A stretch of 64,000 bases of DNA from Poriferisodalis sp965237655 (GTDB taxonomy: Bacteria; Actinomycetota; Acidimicrobiia; Acidimicrobiales; Poriferisodalaceae). Both the position numbers and the translations under genes were made by a program. The stretch covers positions 1,302,001 to 1,366,000 of the forward strand of contig NZ_CBDEGB010000001.1 of the NCBI RefSeq assembly GCF_965237655.1, read 5' to 3'. The notes beneath the pieces are model-generated. The model worked only from the letters and a program-made list of their open reading frames with translations, ran no database searches and was not told where the DNA came from. Within the stretch, counting starts at the first letter, position 1; every line of letters begins with the position of its first letter. Positions 7,909 through 16,021 of this stretch are shown piece after piece.

Positions 7909-10204
7909 GCATTGCGCGCCGTGCCGCTGAGCGGATGGCGTCGATGTCGATGTAGCAGCCCTGCAGGTGCCGTCGTTCAGTCAACCGGAAGGCGCGGTGC
8001 CCGTGCAGCACCCGGCGGTTGTCGAAGGCCACCAGCTCGCCGGGCCGCAGGGTGATCTCGATCGCGAATTCGTCGCTGTCGAGGAGGTCGACGAAGGCGC
8101 GGTACGCGGCATAAAACGTCGCCGCATCGGCCCTGTTGGCACCGTACGGCTCCATCGAGCGGTTGTTGACGCTCACGGCCCGAACCGCACCGTCGCAGTC
8201 GAGTTCGATGAGTGGGCGCCGAGCCTGCAGATCTACTTCCGCGCTTTGGTAGCGGAAAGTGACGTCGGTTGTGGTGAGCGTTCGGAATGCGGCGGGGTCC
8301 TCTTCCCGCAGGCGGGCAGCGGCGGCGAAACCGTCCACGAACCGGCTGGCGCCGCCGCCGTCGCCCGCTGCGGCCAGGCAGTGCAGCAGCTGCACGGTCG
8401 GGCATGGCTCTCGGTAGGGGTTGTCGGTGTGGGCGGGCAGGCCGAGCGACGTGTAGGCGAGGTTGACGGGGTCGGGTTCGGCGACGACGTCGAAAAGGGT
8501 GCCGTAGTTGGTTTCCCGCACGAACCCGACCGTGTTGCCGACCTGGAGGACCGTTGCGGGCTCGACCCCGCAGTCGTGGAGCAGGGCGATGCCCCGCCGG
8601 GCCAGTTGGTCGACGAAGGGGCCATGATCACCGGACCAGCTTGTGCTGTCGGCGCGGAGCTGCTCCGCGAACGTTTGCGTCCACGGCTCGACGTGCACGT
8701 CGCCGGATTCTCCGGTGGGGATGTGGCAGACGTGCCGCTCTCCCGAACAGTGATGCAGGGTGACGGTCAGGTCGTGGTGGGTGCGGTCGGTGCGGATCAC
8801 CGTCCACCCATCAAGCTCGGAGGCATCGATCAGGTGTTGATCGTTGCCCGGGTCGCGGCACTCGACACACCGGCACGCGTCGCGAGCCCACACCGGGTCG
8901 ATAGGACGCTGCGGCGCGAGCGCGGCGGTGATCAGGCCCCGATAGGTCTCGAGCGGGGGAATGGCGAGGCCGTCCACCTTGCCGCCGTCGTCGTAGGCGC
9001 GCAGCCGCATCGCCTCGGCGGCGAAGGCGCCGGCTGCGAACGTCTCGGCGTCGTCGGCACACAGCGGGCCTCCCTGTTCGGCGAGTGACATCTGCGAGGC
9101 CCCGCTGAGGCGGTCGTGGTAGGCCGGCTCCACTGCCACGCGGTACCGCTTCGCCGTGACGTGGCCCCGGATGGGCTCGACGATGGCGGGGTGCAGGAGG
9201 GGTTGCAGGACCCGGGCGGCGACCTCGGCGTGGCTGGGCAGCCCCCACTCGCCGGCCCGGCCCAGGATGTGTCCGAGATCGTGCAGGAGGCAGGCGAGCA
9301 CCATCTCGTCGCCGGCATCGTCCGCCGCAGCCCCGGCGGCGGCTTGCAGTGCGTGGTCGAGCATGGTCACCCGCTCGCCGTAGGACTCGTGGGCAGTGGC
9401 GGCCAGCAGGTCCAACAGGACGTCGGTGAGCGGGAACTCCCGGCCCAGCAACGACGACCCTTCCCGGCGGGGGTCGGGTGCGAACCCGCACAGGTCGGCG
9501 ACGGTCGGGGCGACATCGAGGAGTGAGGCGGTCGGCCAGCCCGAGGCGGCCGCGACCTGGCCCGGCGCCCGCACCACCACGAACGTCTCCAGCACCTCGG
9601 GGATCTCGGCGCTGTGGTCAGTTCCCACTCCGCCGTGATCGGTGGTCACCAGCACGGATGCCTCGGGGCCCACGGCGTCGAGCAGCCGGGCCAGCGCCGT
9701 GTCTGACCCGGTGGCGGCGGCCACATACGGGGGGCTGTCCCAGCCGTGGGCGTGACCGTCGAGGTCGGGCTGGCAGAGATACACGAACACCAGGTCGTGG
9801 CGACCGTCGGCGATGGCCGCGACCGCGGCGTCGGCCGTTCGGCGGTCGTCGTCGGGGTAATAGCCGCCGTCGGTCACGAACCGCTGGTTGGCGGCGTCCC
9901 GTTCGATCACGGTGTCGAGCGGCAGCCAGCTGAGGAACATCGCGGTGGAGCGGCCGGCCTCTCGGGCGGCTTTCAGGAACGAGGGGGCGTCGGTGCGCAG
10001 CGGTTCCGGCGTGTTGTCGGACAGCCCGTGGGTGGCCGGATCGACGCCCCGGAACATCGACGTGTGGACCGGGAGTGTCCACGGCGGCGTCACGGTGCGA
10101 GCCGTGAAGCACGACGCCCCTTCGAGGGCAAGTGTGGTGAGCGCGGGCATGGTGGCGCGACTGATATGGCGCGGGGCCAACCCGTCGATCGACACCACTA
10201 GCAA
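7883..10204 (-). CDS. Three-domain fusion: AP-superfamily hydrolase + PhnZ/TmpB-like diiron HD oxygenase + TmpA/BBOX-like 2OG dioxygenase
   Basis: 773 residues, three catalytic modules. Residues 1-265: alkaline-phosphatase-superfamily phosphodiesterase type, with D7 ('VVSIDG'), candidate nucleophile T43 ('PPWTLPVHTS'), D147/H151 ('QPDLDGHAHG'), D189-H190 ('TTDHGG') and H197. Residues 270-425: PhnZ-type mixed-valent diiron HD oxygenase with 'YGE' (275-277), H284, H308-D309, H325, H348 ('GHVTAKRY') and D405 ('LRAYDDGGK'), matching the PhnZ ligand set. Residues 440-773: gamma-butyrobetaine-hydroxylase/TmpA-like, with an N-terminal CxCxxC zinc site (C444, C446, C449), Fe ligands H592 and D594 ('AHTDNPY') and H734 ('RVLHGH'), and the 'ERRHLQGCY' end. 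TmpA hydroxylates and TmpB oxidatively cleaves 2-(trimethylammonio)ethylphosphonate; PhnY/PhnZ do the same for 2-aminoethylphosphonate. The inferred job is phosphonate use. Start is TTG 10204; GTG 10198 is an alternative. Confidence 0.85.
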   Translation of the reverse strand: MLVVSIDGLAPRHISRATMPALTTLALEGASCFTARTVTPPWTLPVHTSMFRGVDPATHGLSDNTPEPLRTDAPSFLKAAREAGRSTAMFLSWLPLDTVIERDAANQRFVTDGGYYPDDDRRTADAAVAAIADGRHDLVFVYLCQPDLDGHAHGWDSPPYVAAATGSDTALARLLDAVGPEASVLVTTDHGGVGTDHSAEIPEVLETFVVVRAPGQVAAASGWPTASLLDVAPTVADLCGFAPDPRREGSSLLGREFPLTDVLLDLLAATAHESYGERVTMLDHALQAAAGAAADDAGDEMVLACLLHDLGHILGRAGEWGLPSHAEVAARVLQPLLHPAIVEPIRGHVTAKRYRVAVEPAYHDRLSGASQMSLAEQGGPLCADDAETFAAGAFAAEAMRLRAYDDGGKVDGLAIPPLETYRGLITAALAPQRPIDPVWARDACRCVECRDPGNDQHLIDASELDGWTVIRTDRTHHDLTVTLHHCSGERHVCHIPTGESGDVHVEPWTQTFAEQLRADSTSWSGDHGPFVDQLARRGIALLHDCGVEPATVLQVGNTVGFVRETNYGTLFDVVAEPDPVNLAYTSLGLPAHTDNPYREPCPTVQLLHCLAAAGDGGGASRFVDGFAAAARLREEDPAAFRTLTTTDVTFRYQSAEVDLQARRPLIELDCDGAVRAVSVNNRSMEPYGANRADAATFYAAYRAFVDLLDSDEFAIEITLRPGELVAFDNRRVLHGHRAFRLTERRHLQGCYIDIDAIRSAARRAMLSGFGEPP

Positions 10205-10367
10205 GGGGGAACGCGGAGCCGTCGTGCCCGCAGAATACAGCCACGGGATGTGTCGCTAACGGCACCGGGTTGTACGCGGGCTGGTCGTTGTGAGCCTGGA
10301 GCTGGCTTGTGTCGACGGCGACAGCGATGTCGGGCTTCGGCTGGGCTGGGTTTGGCTGGATCGGGGG

Positions 10368-10909
10368 TCAGTCGGGGATCCAGGATTCGGTGTCGATGCC
10401 GAGCCCGTCGGCTATCCGGTTGGCATACGCGTAGTAGCCGACGACCTCGACGACGTCGAGAATGTCGCGGTCCGAGAAGCCGGCTGCGCGCAGCGTGTCG
10501 ACGTCGGCGTCGTTCATTGCGCCCGGTGTGGTGGTGAGTTTGACGGCGAATTCGAGCATGGCTGTGCGCTTCGGCGAGAGCGCTGCGGCGGTCCAGTCGT
10601 GCTCGACCGCGGCGACGAGTTCGTCGTTGTTGATGAGCCGGCGCAGACCGCGCCGGTGGTGGACCAGTGGCAGTCGTTGGTGAGGCTCACGACGAAGGCG
10701 ATGAGCTCGCGCTCGACCTTGCGCAGCGTGGCGGTGCCGGCCATGGCCGATTCGTAGAGGCCTTGGTGTGCTGCCATGCCGCGGGGGTTCAGCGAGTGGA
10801 TGGTGAGGATGTTGTCGACCCGGCCGTAGGTGCGATCCACGACCCGGGGATGCAGCTCACCGAGCGCTCCGTCCCACGAGTCGTCGAGAATCATCTCGAT
10901 ACGTGCCAT
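10368..10909 (-). pseudogene. CMD/AhpD-like peroxidase-related gene, inactivated by a 7-nt deletion at the active site
   Basis: A close paralogue of the 19430-20005 gene. The N-terminal part reads 'MARIEMILDDSWDGALGEL' through 'VVSLTNDCHW', then the frame is lost. The C-terminal part reappears in another frame ('AAGFSDRDILDVVEVVGYYA' ... 'TESWIPD', stop at 10368). Aligned with the intact copy, seven bases (tactgag) are missing right after the Cys-His codons, which removes the Tyr codon and the TGA that encodes the second redox residue. The 6-bp hairpin downstream is still present as a relic. Confidence 0.85.
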
Positions 10910-11006
10910 GCCGCAGCGTCTCACACCAGCGGGCAATCCGACGCACCGGGCAGCAGCCGGCACGGACCGGCTCTGGCTACGTTGGTCTGCATCGAGGGGA
11001 ACACTT

Positions 11007-11463
11007 GTGAGTGCTAGTGCGGGGTTCGGGCTTGCGGGCCGAGGGACTTCCAATCGGCGCTCGTCGCATTCGTGGCGTCGGCCTCGCTGGGCTGACGGCC
11101 GATTGATCAGCCCGCTGGATGACGGAATTCCCGCGTGGGTCAAGTTGACCGTGGGTCTCTTGGCCGCAGTTGGGTTCTGGTTGTTCGGGCAGGCAGGTTT
11201 TCCGACAACCGCGACCGTGATTCGTCCTCGGCTACTCGTGGTGTTGCTGCTGGTGGCCTCCCTTTGCGCTTTGCTGGTCTCGCACGTCCGCGCCCGGGCG
11301 AATGGGCGTGCCGGACATCGGAATTGGGTACTCGTGGGGGGCGATCGGAACTCTGCTGTTCCTTCCGCTGACGGTGATGGGATTCGTTTCGAGCCGACGA
11401 ATCATGGCCTTGGCCGAGAAGGACGCAGCTGGCGGTCCGGACGCCCCGGTCCTGTCTGGCTAG
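11007..11463 (+). pseudogene. Membrane protein, internally deleted paralogue of the 17651-18361 gene
   Basis: From GTG 11007 the N-terminal part matches the intact copy ('RWADGRLISPLDDGIPAWVK', 'LLAAVGFWLFGQAGFP'). After about residue 100 the middle of the intact protein (its second 'WPDGRYVAAGG' segment) is missing, and the C-terminal part continues in another frame ('GFVSSRRIMALAEKDAAGG', stop at 11461-11463). The same pair, a CMD gene or tail on the minus strand followed by this gene on the plus strand, occurs at 17.5-18.4 kb, so the pair was duplicated as a block. Confidence 0.75.
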
Positions 11464-11537
11464 GTCCTGCGGCCAACGAAGCGTGGCCTGAACGATCTGG
11501 TCGCTCGGTCAACGGTGGTACACGTCTGATCTGCCAG

Positions 11538-12050
11538 TTACCACCATTGCTCGAACGCTCGATGTGATTCGGGTTGCAGCGTGACACCGCGTGGGAACCA
11601 TGCGAGCTCTCGTGTGACGCCCGGCGCGGCTGAACGGCAGTCGATCCCGTCGAGTCCTTCGTCGAAGGCTGCTCAGCCGACAGGCCGGCAGGCGATATGC
11701 GGCACCAGTGAGCCGTCGCTGTCGAGCGGGTAGCTCACGGGAAGACCTGCGGTGGACAGCCCTTCGTCGGAGTACGCATCCGCTGCCCGGCCAGCCGGTA
11801 CATCGACAGTGATGAGCAGCGGCGCCGTGGCCGGATCGAGATCTTCGGGACCGTAGGGCAATCCCTCGAACTGCCAAGCGAGATTCGCTCGAGCGGTCAC
11901 TATGTCGCTACTGAGATACAGGCAATCGAGTCCCGCAGGGTTCCATCGCTGGCCGTCACGGGTCGCACAGGTGGCGTCGAGGGGATCGGCCCAATCGGGA
12001 TCTGCGATGCGGTGGTGCTCGCCGCCGATCTGCGTTATGACGAAGTTCAC
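11538..12050 (-). pseudogene. RES-domain toxin (NAD+-degrading type) interrupted by an in-frame TGA
   Basis: The frame opens at GTG 12050, which overlaps the antitoxin stop (GTGA). It has RES-family sequence: 'HRIADPDWADPLDA', 'GQRWNPAGLDCLYLSSD', 'LLITVDVPAGRA'. A TGA at 11673-11675 stops it after 125 residues, but the same frame continues with the conserved RES C-terminus 'AAFDEGLDGIDCRS' and ends at TAA 11538, giving 170 codons, the normal family length. RES toxins of the Xre/RES (MbcTA-like) type consume NAD+. Losing the 'CRS' segment removes the conserved Ser of the R-E-S trio, so the toxin is probably dead. A CGA-to-TGA change is the simplest cause. Confidence 0.75.
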
Positions 12051-12799
12051 GCCACGGCGGCGTAATCGAAGCTCGCCCGGATCGAGTCCGCCAGCCAGTC
12101 GTGCTCGCCGTCGGCGAGGACGTCGAGCATGTTGCGACCGCCGTAGGCCTTGGCGGGGCGACGCACCACGGCGGCGGGCATGCCGGCTCGGAGCCGGTGT
12201 TGCAGGATGTCGGCGATCTGGGCCATAGCACCGACCTTGGCAAGCCGTTCGGGCGGCGGACCAGCGAGCAGCCACTTGTCGACCGCTTGGCGCGTGACGC
12301 CCATCATGTCGGCCACATCGCGGCTCGACAGGTCGAAGATGGCCATTGCCCTGCGCAGCGGCTCGGCGTGATGCTGTTCGAGCTCGATGTCGCTGAACGA
12401 CTTGAGCAGCCAAGCGAAGCGATGCTCGTCGATGCCGGGCCGCGGTTTGGTGCACTCGTGCGGCAGGCCTCCGACGACCCCTCGCAGGCAATCAACGAGC
12501 ACGGTCAGCACGCCGATGCCGTCGACGCTGGGTGCTGCCCAGTACGTCTCGGCAACATGGTGTCGAAGCAGCGCGGACACCGTGTCGGGGGACAGCGCAG
12601 GATCCGGCTCCCGTGACGGCAGGTCGGCCAGGGCGCGAGACGCTGTGGTGGCCTGCGCCCAGTATCGACGCACCGTCGAAATGCCGCCGTCGTTGTCGAG
12701 CCACTTGGCCAACACATCAAGCGCCACAACGACATCTGGAACAACAAGAGCAGCGGCTGCCGAAGCCGACTCAAGGTCGCCTTCCAGCAGCTCATCCAT
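12047..12799 (-). CDS. Xre/MbcA/ParS-type antitoxin of a Xre-RES toxin-antitoxin pair
   Basis: About 250 residues from ATG 12799 (a TTG at 12844 is also in frame). A central to C-terminal helix-turn-helix ('SSRDVADMMGVTRQAVDKW') is followed by a toxin-binding type region ('MAQIADILQHRLRAGMPAAV', 'LADGEHDWLADSIRASFDYA'). This is the Xre antitoxin plan that pairs with RES toxins, binding the toxin and repressing the operon. The long N-terminal segment (about 150 residues) is larger than usual and I do not recognise it. It is translationally coupled to the RES gene, and an inverted repeat lies upstream. Confidence 0.8.
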   Translation of the reverse strand: MDELLEGDLESASAAAALVVPDVVVALDVLAKWLDNDGGISTVRRYWAQATTASRALADLPSREPDPALSPDTVSALLRHHVAETYWAAPSVDGIGVLTVLVDCLRGVVGGLPHECTKPRPGIDEHRFAWLLKSFSDIELEQHHAEPLRRAMAIFDLSSRDVADMMGVTRQAVDKWLLAGPPPERLAKVGAMAQIADILQHRLRAGMPAAVVRRPAKAYGGRNMLDVLADGEHDWLADSIRASFDYAAVA

Positions 12800-12828
12800 G
12801 GAAGTCACAACGACGCGATATTGCTGGA

Positions 12829-12859
12829 TGCAACCAATAGGCAACTGTTAAAGGTTGCA
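12829..12859. promoter_or_regulatory. Candidate operator of the Xre/RES operon (inverted repeat)
   Basis: TGCAACC (12829-12835) and GGTTGCA (12853-12859) form a perfect 7-bp inverted repeat with a 17-bp spacer, 30-60 bases upstream of the antitoxin ATG. Xre antitoxins usually autoregulate through such palindromes. Assignment rests on position and symmetry only. Confidence 0.45.
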
Positions 12860-13003
12860 ACAGGACTGGCCATACGCCGCCAACGGGTAGGCCCCGACCG
12901 GCCAGTACCACGGCTCGCTCCTCGTCGCAGATCCTCCGACGTCGCGCGCCGTCACCGCCGCCCTCACTGGCCGCAGTTGGCAGTCACTCGCCGACTCGTA
13001 TAG

Positions 13004-14197
13004 ATGAAACGCACATCAATGCGGACGGGCGATACTGAATCAGTGACGGTCCGAGTCGAGGTGCCTTCCGCGATGCTGCAGTGGGCTCGCGCCCGCTCGG
13101 GTATCGACGATGACACTTGGGCCACGCGTTTTCCCCGCTTCGACACATGGGTCGCGGGAGAATCAAACCCGACGTTGCGCCAGTTGCAAGAGTTCGCTCG
13201 AAGGACGTACACACCCGTCGGCTTCTTCTTCCTCGACGAGCCTCCGACGGAGAACATCCCCGTCCCGGACTTCCGAACGATCGGCGACCGCCCAGTGGCG
13301 GGCCCGATCACCGCAAATCTGCTCGACACCTTGTACATCTGCCTTGCACGGCAAGAGTGGTACCGAGACAGCCAATTGCTCAACGGCGAAAGACCTCTCG
13401 AATTCGTCGGAACGGCGACTCTCCAGACCCCAACCGTGCAGGCCGCTGCTTCCATGCGAGAGCAATTGGCATGGACGCCCCGTTTGCGCGAGCGCCTCAC
13501 CAGTTGGGACGCAGCGTTGACAGCCCTGCGCGAGAACTCCGAGGCGGCGGGTGTCCTGGTCATGATCAGCGGCATCGTCGGATCCAACACGCGACGCAAG
13601 CTCGCTCCCGAGGAGTTCCGCGGCTTTGCCCTCGCCGATCCCTTCGCAGCTCTCGTGTTCGTCAACGGAGCCGACTCCAAGGCGGCGCAGGTCTTCACGC
13701 TGGCCCATGAGCTGGCACACCTCTGGCTCGGCTCGACTGCGTTGTCCGACGTCGACCCCATGTCTGCTCGCAGCTTCGACGAGGAACGGTGGTGCAACCA
13801 GGTGGCCGCCGAACTGCTCGTCCCGATGGACGAGTTCGAATCCGCATTCGACGATGCGGGCGACCTTCGGTCCCAGCTGCAGCCGCTTGCGGAGCGCTTT
13901 CGGGTGTCGACCCAGGTCATCCTCGGCCGGATCCGAGAGACGGGAACGCTGAGCTGGGACCAGTTCATGACCGAGCTGCGCATCGAACAAGAGCGAGTTG
14001 CCGCAATCGTTGCCGAGGGTGCGAGCGGGGGGAACTACTACGCCACCAAACCGGTGCAAGTCGGCAAGAGGTTCGCCCGCGAACTGATCGCCAGCACCAT
14101 CGAGGGCCAAACGACCTACACCGAGGCGTTCCGGTTGCTCGGCGTGAAGAAGACCTCGACATTCGAGGGCCTCGGCCAGCAGCTCGGGGTTCTGTAG
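13004..14197 (+). CDS. Xre HTH-ImmA/IrrE-family metallopeptidase (antitoxin-like partner of a DUF4411 PIN toxin)
   Basis: About 397 residues. The N-terminal HTH-like part ('MLQWARARSGIDDDTWATRF', 'NPTLRQLQEFARRTYTPVGF') is followed by an ImmA/IrrE zinc peptidase domain with HExxH in 'TLAHELAHLWLG' near residue 240 and a later 'ERWCNQVAAELLVP'. Genes of this plan commonly precede DUF4411 PIN genes and act as their antitoxin or regulator. Starts at ATG 13004, ATG 13019 or GTG 13043 share the frame; homologues often begin near the last ('VTVRVEVP'). The stop overlaps the next gene's GTG by one base, so the two are coupled. Confidence 0.8.
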   Translation: MKRTSMRTGDTESVTVRVEVPSAMLQWARARSGIDDDTWATRFPRFDTWVAGESNPTLRQLQEFARRTYTPVGFFFLDEPPTENIPVPDFRTIGDRPVAGPITANLLDTLYICLARQEWYRDSQLLNGERPLEFVGTATLQTPTVQAAASMREQLAWTPRLRERLTSWDAALTALRENSEAAGVLVMISGIVGSNTRRKLAPEEFRGFALADPFAALVFVNGADSKAAQVFTLAHELAHLWLGSTALSDVDPMSARSFDEERWCNQVAAELLVPMDEFESAFDDAGDLRSQLQPLAERFRVSTQVILGRIRETGTLSWDQFMTELRIEQERVAAIVAEGASGGNYYATKPVQVGKRFARELIASTIEGQTTYTEAFRLLGVKKTSTFEGLGQQLGVL

Positions 14198-14716
14198 TGG
14201 CGTACTTGATCGACACGGATGTGTTCATCCGCGCGAAGAACGAGCACTACGGCTTCGACCTCTGTCCGGGTTTTCTGGGACTGGCTCGAAACGATGAACG
14301 CTGCCGGAACGGTGTGCAGCGTCGAGGCGGTCTTTCACGAGCTCATCGAGGGAGGTGACGATCTCGCACAATGGGCGAGGGATCATCGCTCATTCTTCTT
14401 GCCTCCTACGGCGGATGACATCGAGTCGATCGCCGCCGTCAATCGATGGGCCAATGACTCGCCCAACTACGAAGCCGCGGCAAAAACTGACTTCGCTCGG
14501 GCCGCTGACTCATTTCTCCTGGGCCAGGCTCTCGCCGGCAGCCACACCGTCGTGACACACGAGACGATCCGCGATAGTCGGCGCAAGATCAAGATTCCGA
14601 ATGCAGCTGCTGCGCTCGAGGTCCGAGTCATCAATCCGTTCCAGATGCTGCTGGCCATGAGAGCCCGGTTTGTACTCGAACGACAGACCGGGCAGCTCAC
14701 CCTCCCGACTCTTTAG
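14197..14716 (+). pseudogene. DUF4411 PIN-domain RNase toxin with a +1 frameshift in a T run
   Basis: From GTG 14197 the first frame reads 'AYLIDTDVFIRAKNEHYGFD' then 'LCPGF', the DUF4411 N-terminus with its first acidic residues. At the run of four T at 14271-14274 the match moves to the next frame ('FWDWLETMNAAGTVCSVEAV', 'VVTHETIRDSRRKIKIPNA') and continues to the stop at 14716. Removing one T would restore a 172-residue PIN protein. It may be a real inactivation, a sequencing or assembly error in a homopolymer, or a slippage-controlled toxin. PIN toxins of this kind are metal-dependent RNases. Confidence 0.75.
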
Positions 14717-14814
14717 CTGTCGGTTGGCGTGACTTCGCGACTTCGGCATGACCGTGGCTCGCTGCCTCGAAGCCCGGCTCATCCCTGTCGGAGCACATCA
14801 CTGCTGGTAATTCG

Positions 14815-15440
14815 CTACTGCATGAAGTTGCGCAGCAGCGGCAGGATCTGATCGGGGATTTCTTCTGCGACAAAGTGGCCGGCGTCGTCGAATTGGTGCA
14901 CTTCGAAGTCGCTGAGTTCGGCTTGCCAGCGTTCGAGTTCTTTGGGGCGGAAGGCGATGTCTTTGTTTCCCCACAGGGCCAGGGCGGGTTTGGAGACGAA
15001 CGCTCAGCGGTTGTCCCAGATGGCTTCGAGCCAGTCCGTCGCGCCGGTGATGTACCCGGGCAGGGCGGCGTTCGCAGCTCGCTCTGCGGGGGAGGGCTGC
15101 GCTTGGCGGTAGTGGCCGATCACCTCGTCGCTGAGCGTGTCTTTGTCGGCGACCGCCTTGGGCATGACTCGGTTGACGAAGAAGTTGCGTCGCTTGATCA
15201 GGTACTGCCCCAGCGGGCTCGCCATCATCGAGCTGAAGAACCGGAAGTGGAATTCGCTCTTCACCGGCCAGCACCAGGTGTTGGCGACTACCAGCCGTTT
15301 GATCCGGTCGGGCTGGCGGTGTGCGAGGTTCAGGCCGATCGGGCCTCCCCAGTCGGTCAGGAACAGCGTGATGTCACGCAGGTCCAGTTCTTCGACGAGT
15401 TCGGTGAACGCCTCGGCGTGTGCGGGCCGGGAAGTCGTCG
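14815..15440 (-). pseudogene. Haloalkane-dehalogenase-like alpha/beta hydrolase, 5'-truncated and with an in-frame stop
   Basis: The readable part begins near 'HAEAFTELVEELDLRDITLF' and contains the nucleophile elbow 'LTDWGGPIGLNLAHRQPDR', as in haloalkane dehalogenases where the Asp attacks the substrate. A TGA at 15004-15006 interrupts 'EAIWDNR' / 'AFVSKPALALWGNKD', and the frame resumes through the catalytic His ('DDAGHFVAEE') to TAG 14815. The first roughly 100 residues are gone, replaced by the small membrane-protein gene starting at 15476. Not functional as it stands. Confidence 0.75.
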
Positions 15441-15475
15441 CGCACCCGTGGCGGCCCGCCACAATTGGGGCGGCC

Positions 15476-15880
15476 ATGGCGACGCCTGTGAGGTTTGAAC
15501 AGTTGACGCTGGCCGGGATCGCAGCGCTGCATCTCGGTGTGGGGTTGACGCACACCTACAGCCATGCGGCCGCTGACGTGCCGATCCCGGCCGTCCATCA
15601 GGTGTACATCGTGATCGTCGTGACGCTCATGCCGCTTGCCGCGGTGTGGCTGGCGTTCCGCCGCAGCTTGCGGCTGGGTGTTGCGCTGTTCGCTGCGTCG
15701 ATGTACGCCTCGTTCGTGTTCGGCTACCTGATGCACTTCGTCCTCGACAGCCCAGACCTGCACTCCAACATCGTCGGCGACAGCGCAGGCGTGTTCTTCC
15801 ACACGGCGCTCAGCCTGGCGCTGGTCGAGTTTGTGGGCTTTGCGTTCGGATTGGTTGCTGCGGTTCGGCGGATTCGTTGA
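15476..15880 (+). CDS. Small four-helix membrane protein (paralogue of the 7504-7908 gene)
   Basis: 134 residues, the same length as the 7504 gene and clearly homologous along its whole length ('LTHTYSHAAADVPIP', 'LFAASMYASFVFGYLMHF', 'LDSPDLHSNIVGD', ending 'VRRIR'). The open frame extends upstream, but the ATG at 15476 aligns with the paralogue's start. Downstream lies a short CMD-gene tail. Function unknown; retention of two copies with conserved His positions argues against random decay. Confidence 0.7.
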   Translation: MATPVRFEQLTLAGIAALHLGVGLTHTYSHAAADVPIPAVHQVYIVIVVTLMPLAAVWLAFRRSLRLGVALFAASMYASFVFGYLMHFVLDSPDLHSNIVGDSAGVFFHTALSLALVEFVGFAFGLVAAVRRIR

Positions 15881-15908
15881 GAGCTGTGCGGGCGGTGTCT
15901 CGGGCCGC

Positions 15909-15952
15909 CTGGACTGCGGGTCAGTCGGGGATCCAGGGCTCGGTTTCGAACC
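15909..15952 (-). repeat. CMD-gene 3' tail remnant B
   Basis: The reverse strand encodes the last residues of the CMD-like gene ('ETEPWIPD', stop) and matches the same region of the 10368 and 19430 copies before similarity ends abruptly. It is one of three orphan tails of this gene, all in the same orientation. Confidence 0.6.
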
Positions 15953-16021
15953 GCAGCTCAGCGGCAAAGTTGTCGCTGCCCAGCGGCATCTGGTGGTAGT
16001 GATGATGTTCGGCAACTGCGG

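Noticed and set aside
11673..11675. In-frame TGA in the RES gene as a second selenocysteine codon
   Set aside because: RES proteins have no redox Cys there and no SECIS-like hairpin with correct spacing was seen; nonsense mutation is simpler.
15004..15006. In-frame TGA in the dehalogenase-like gene as selenocysteine
   Set aside because: The position is not a catalytic Cys in the family and the gene is also truncated at its 5' end.
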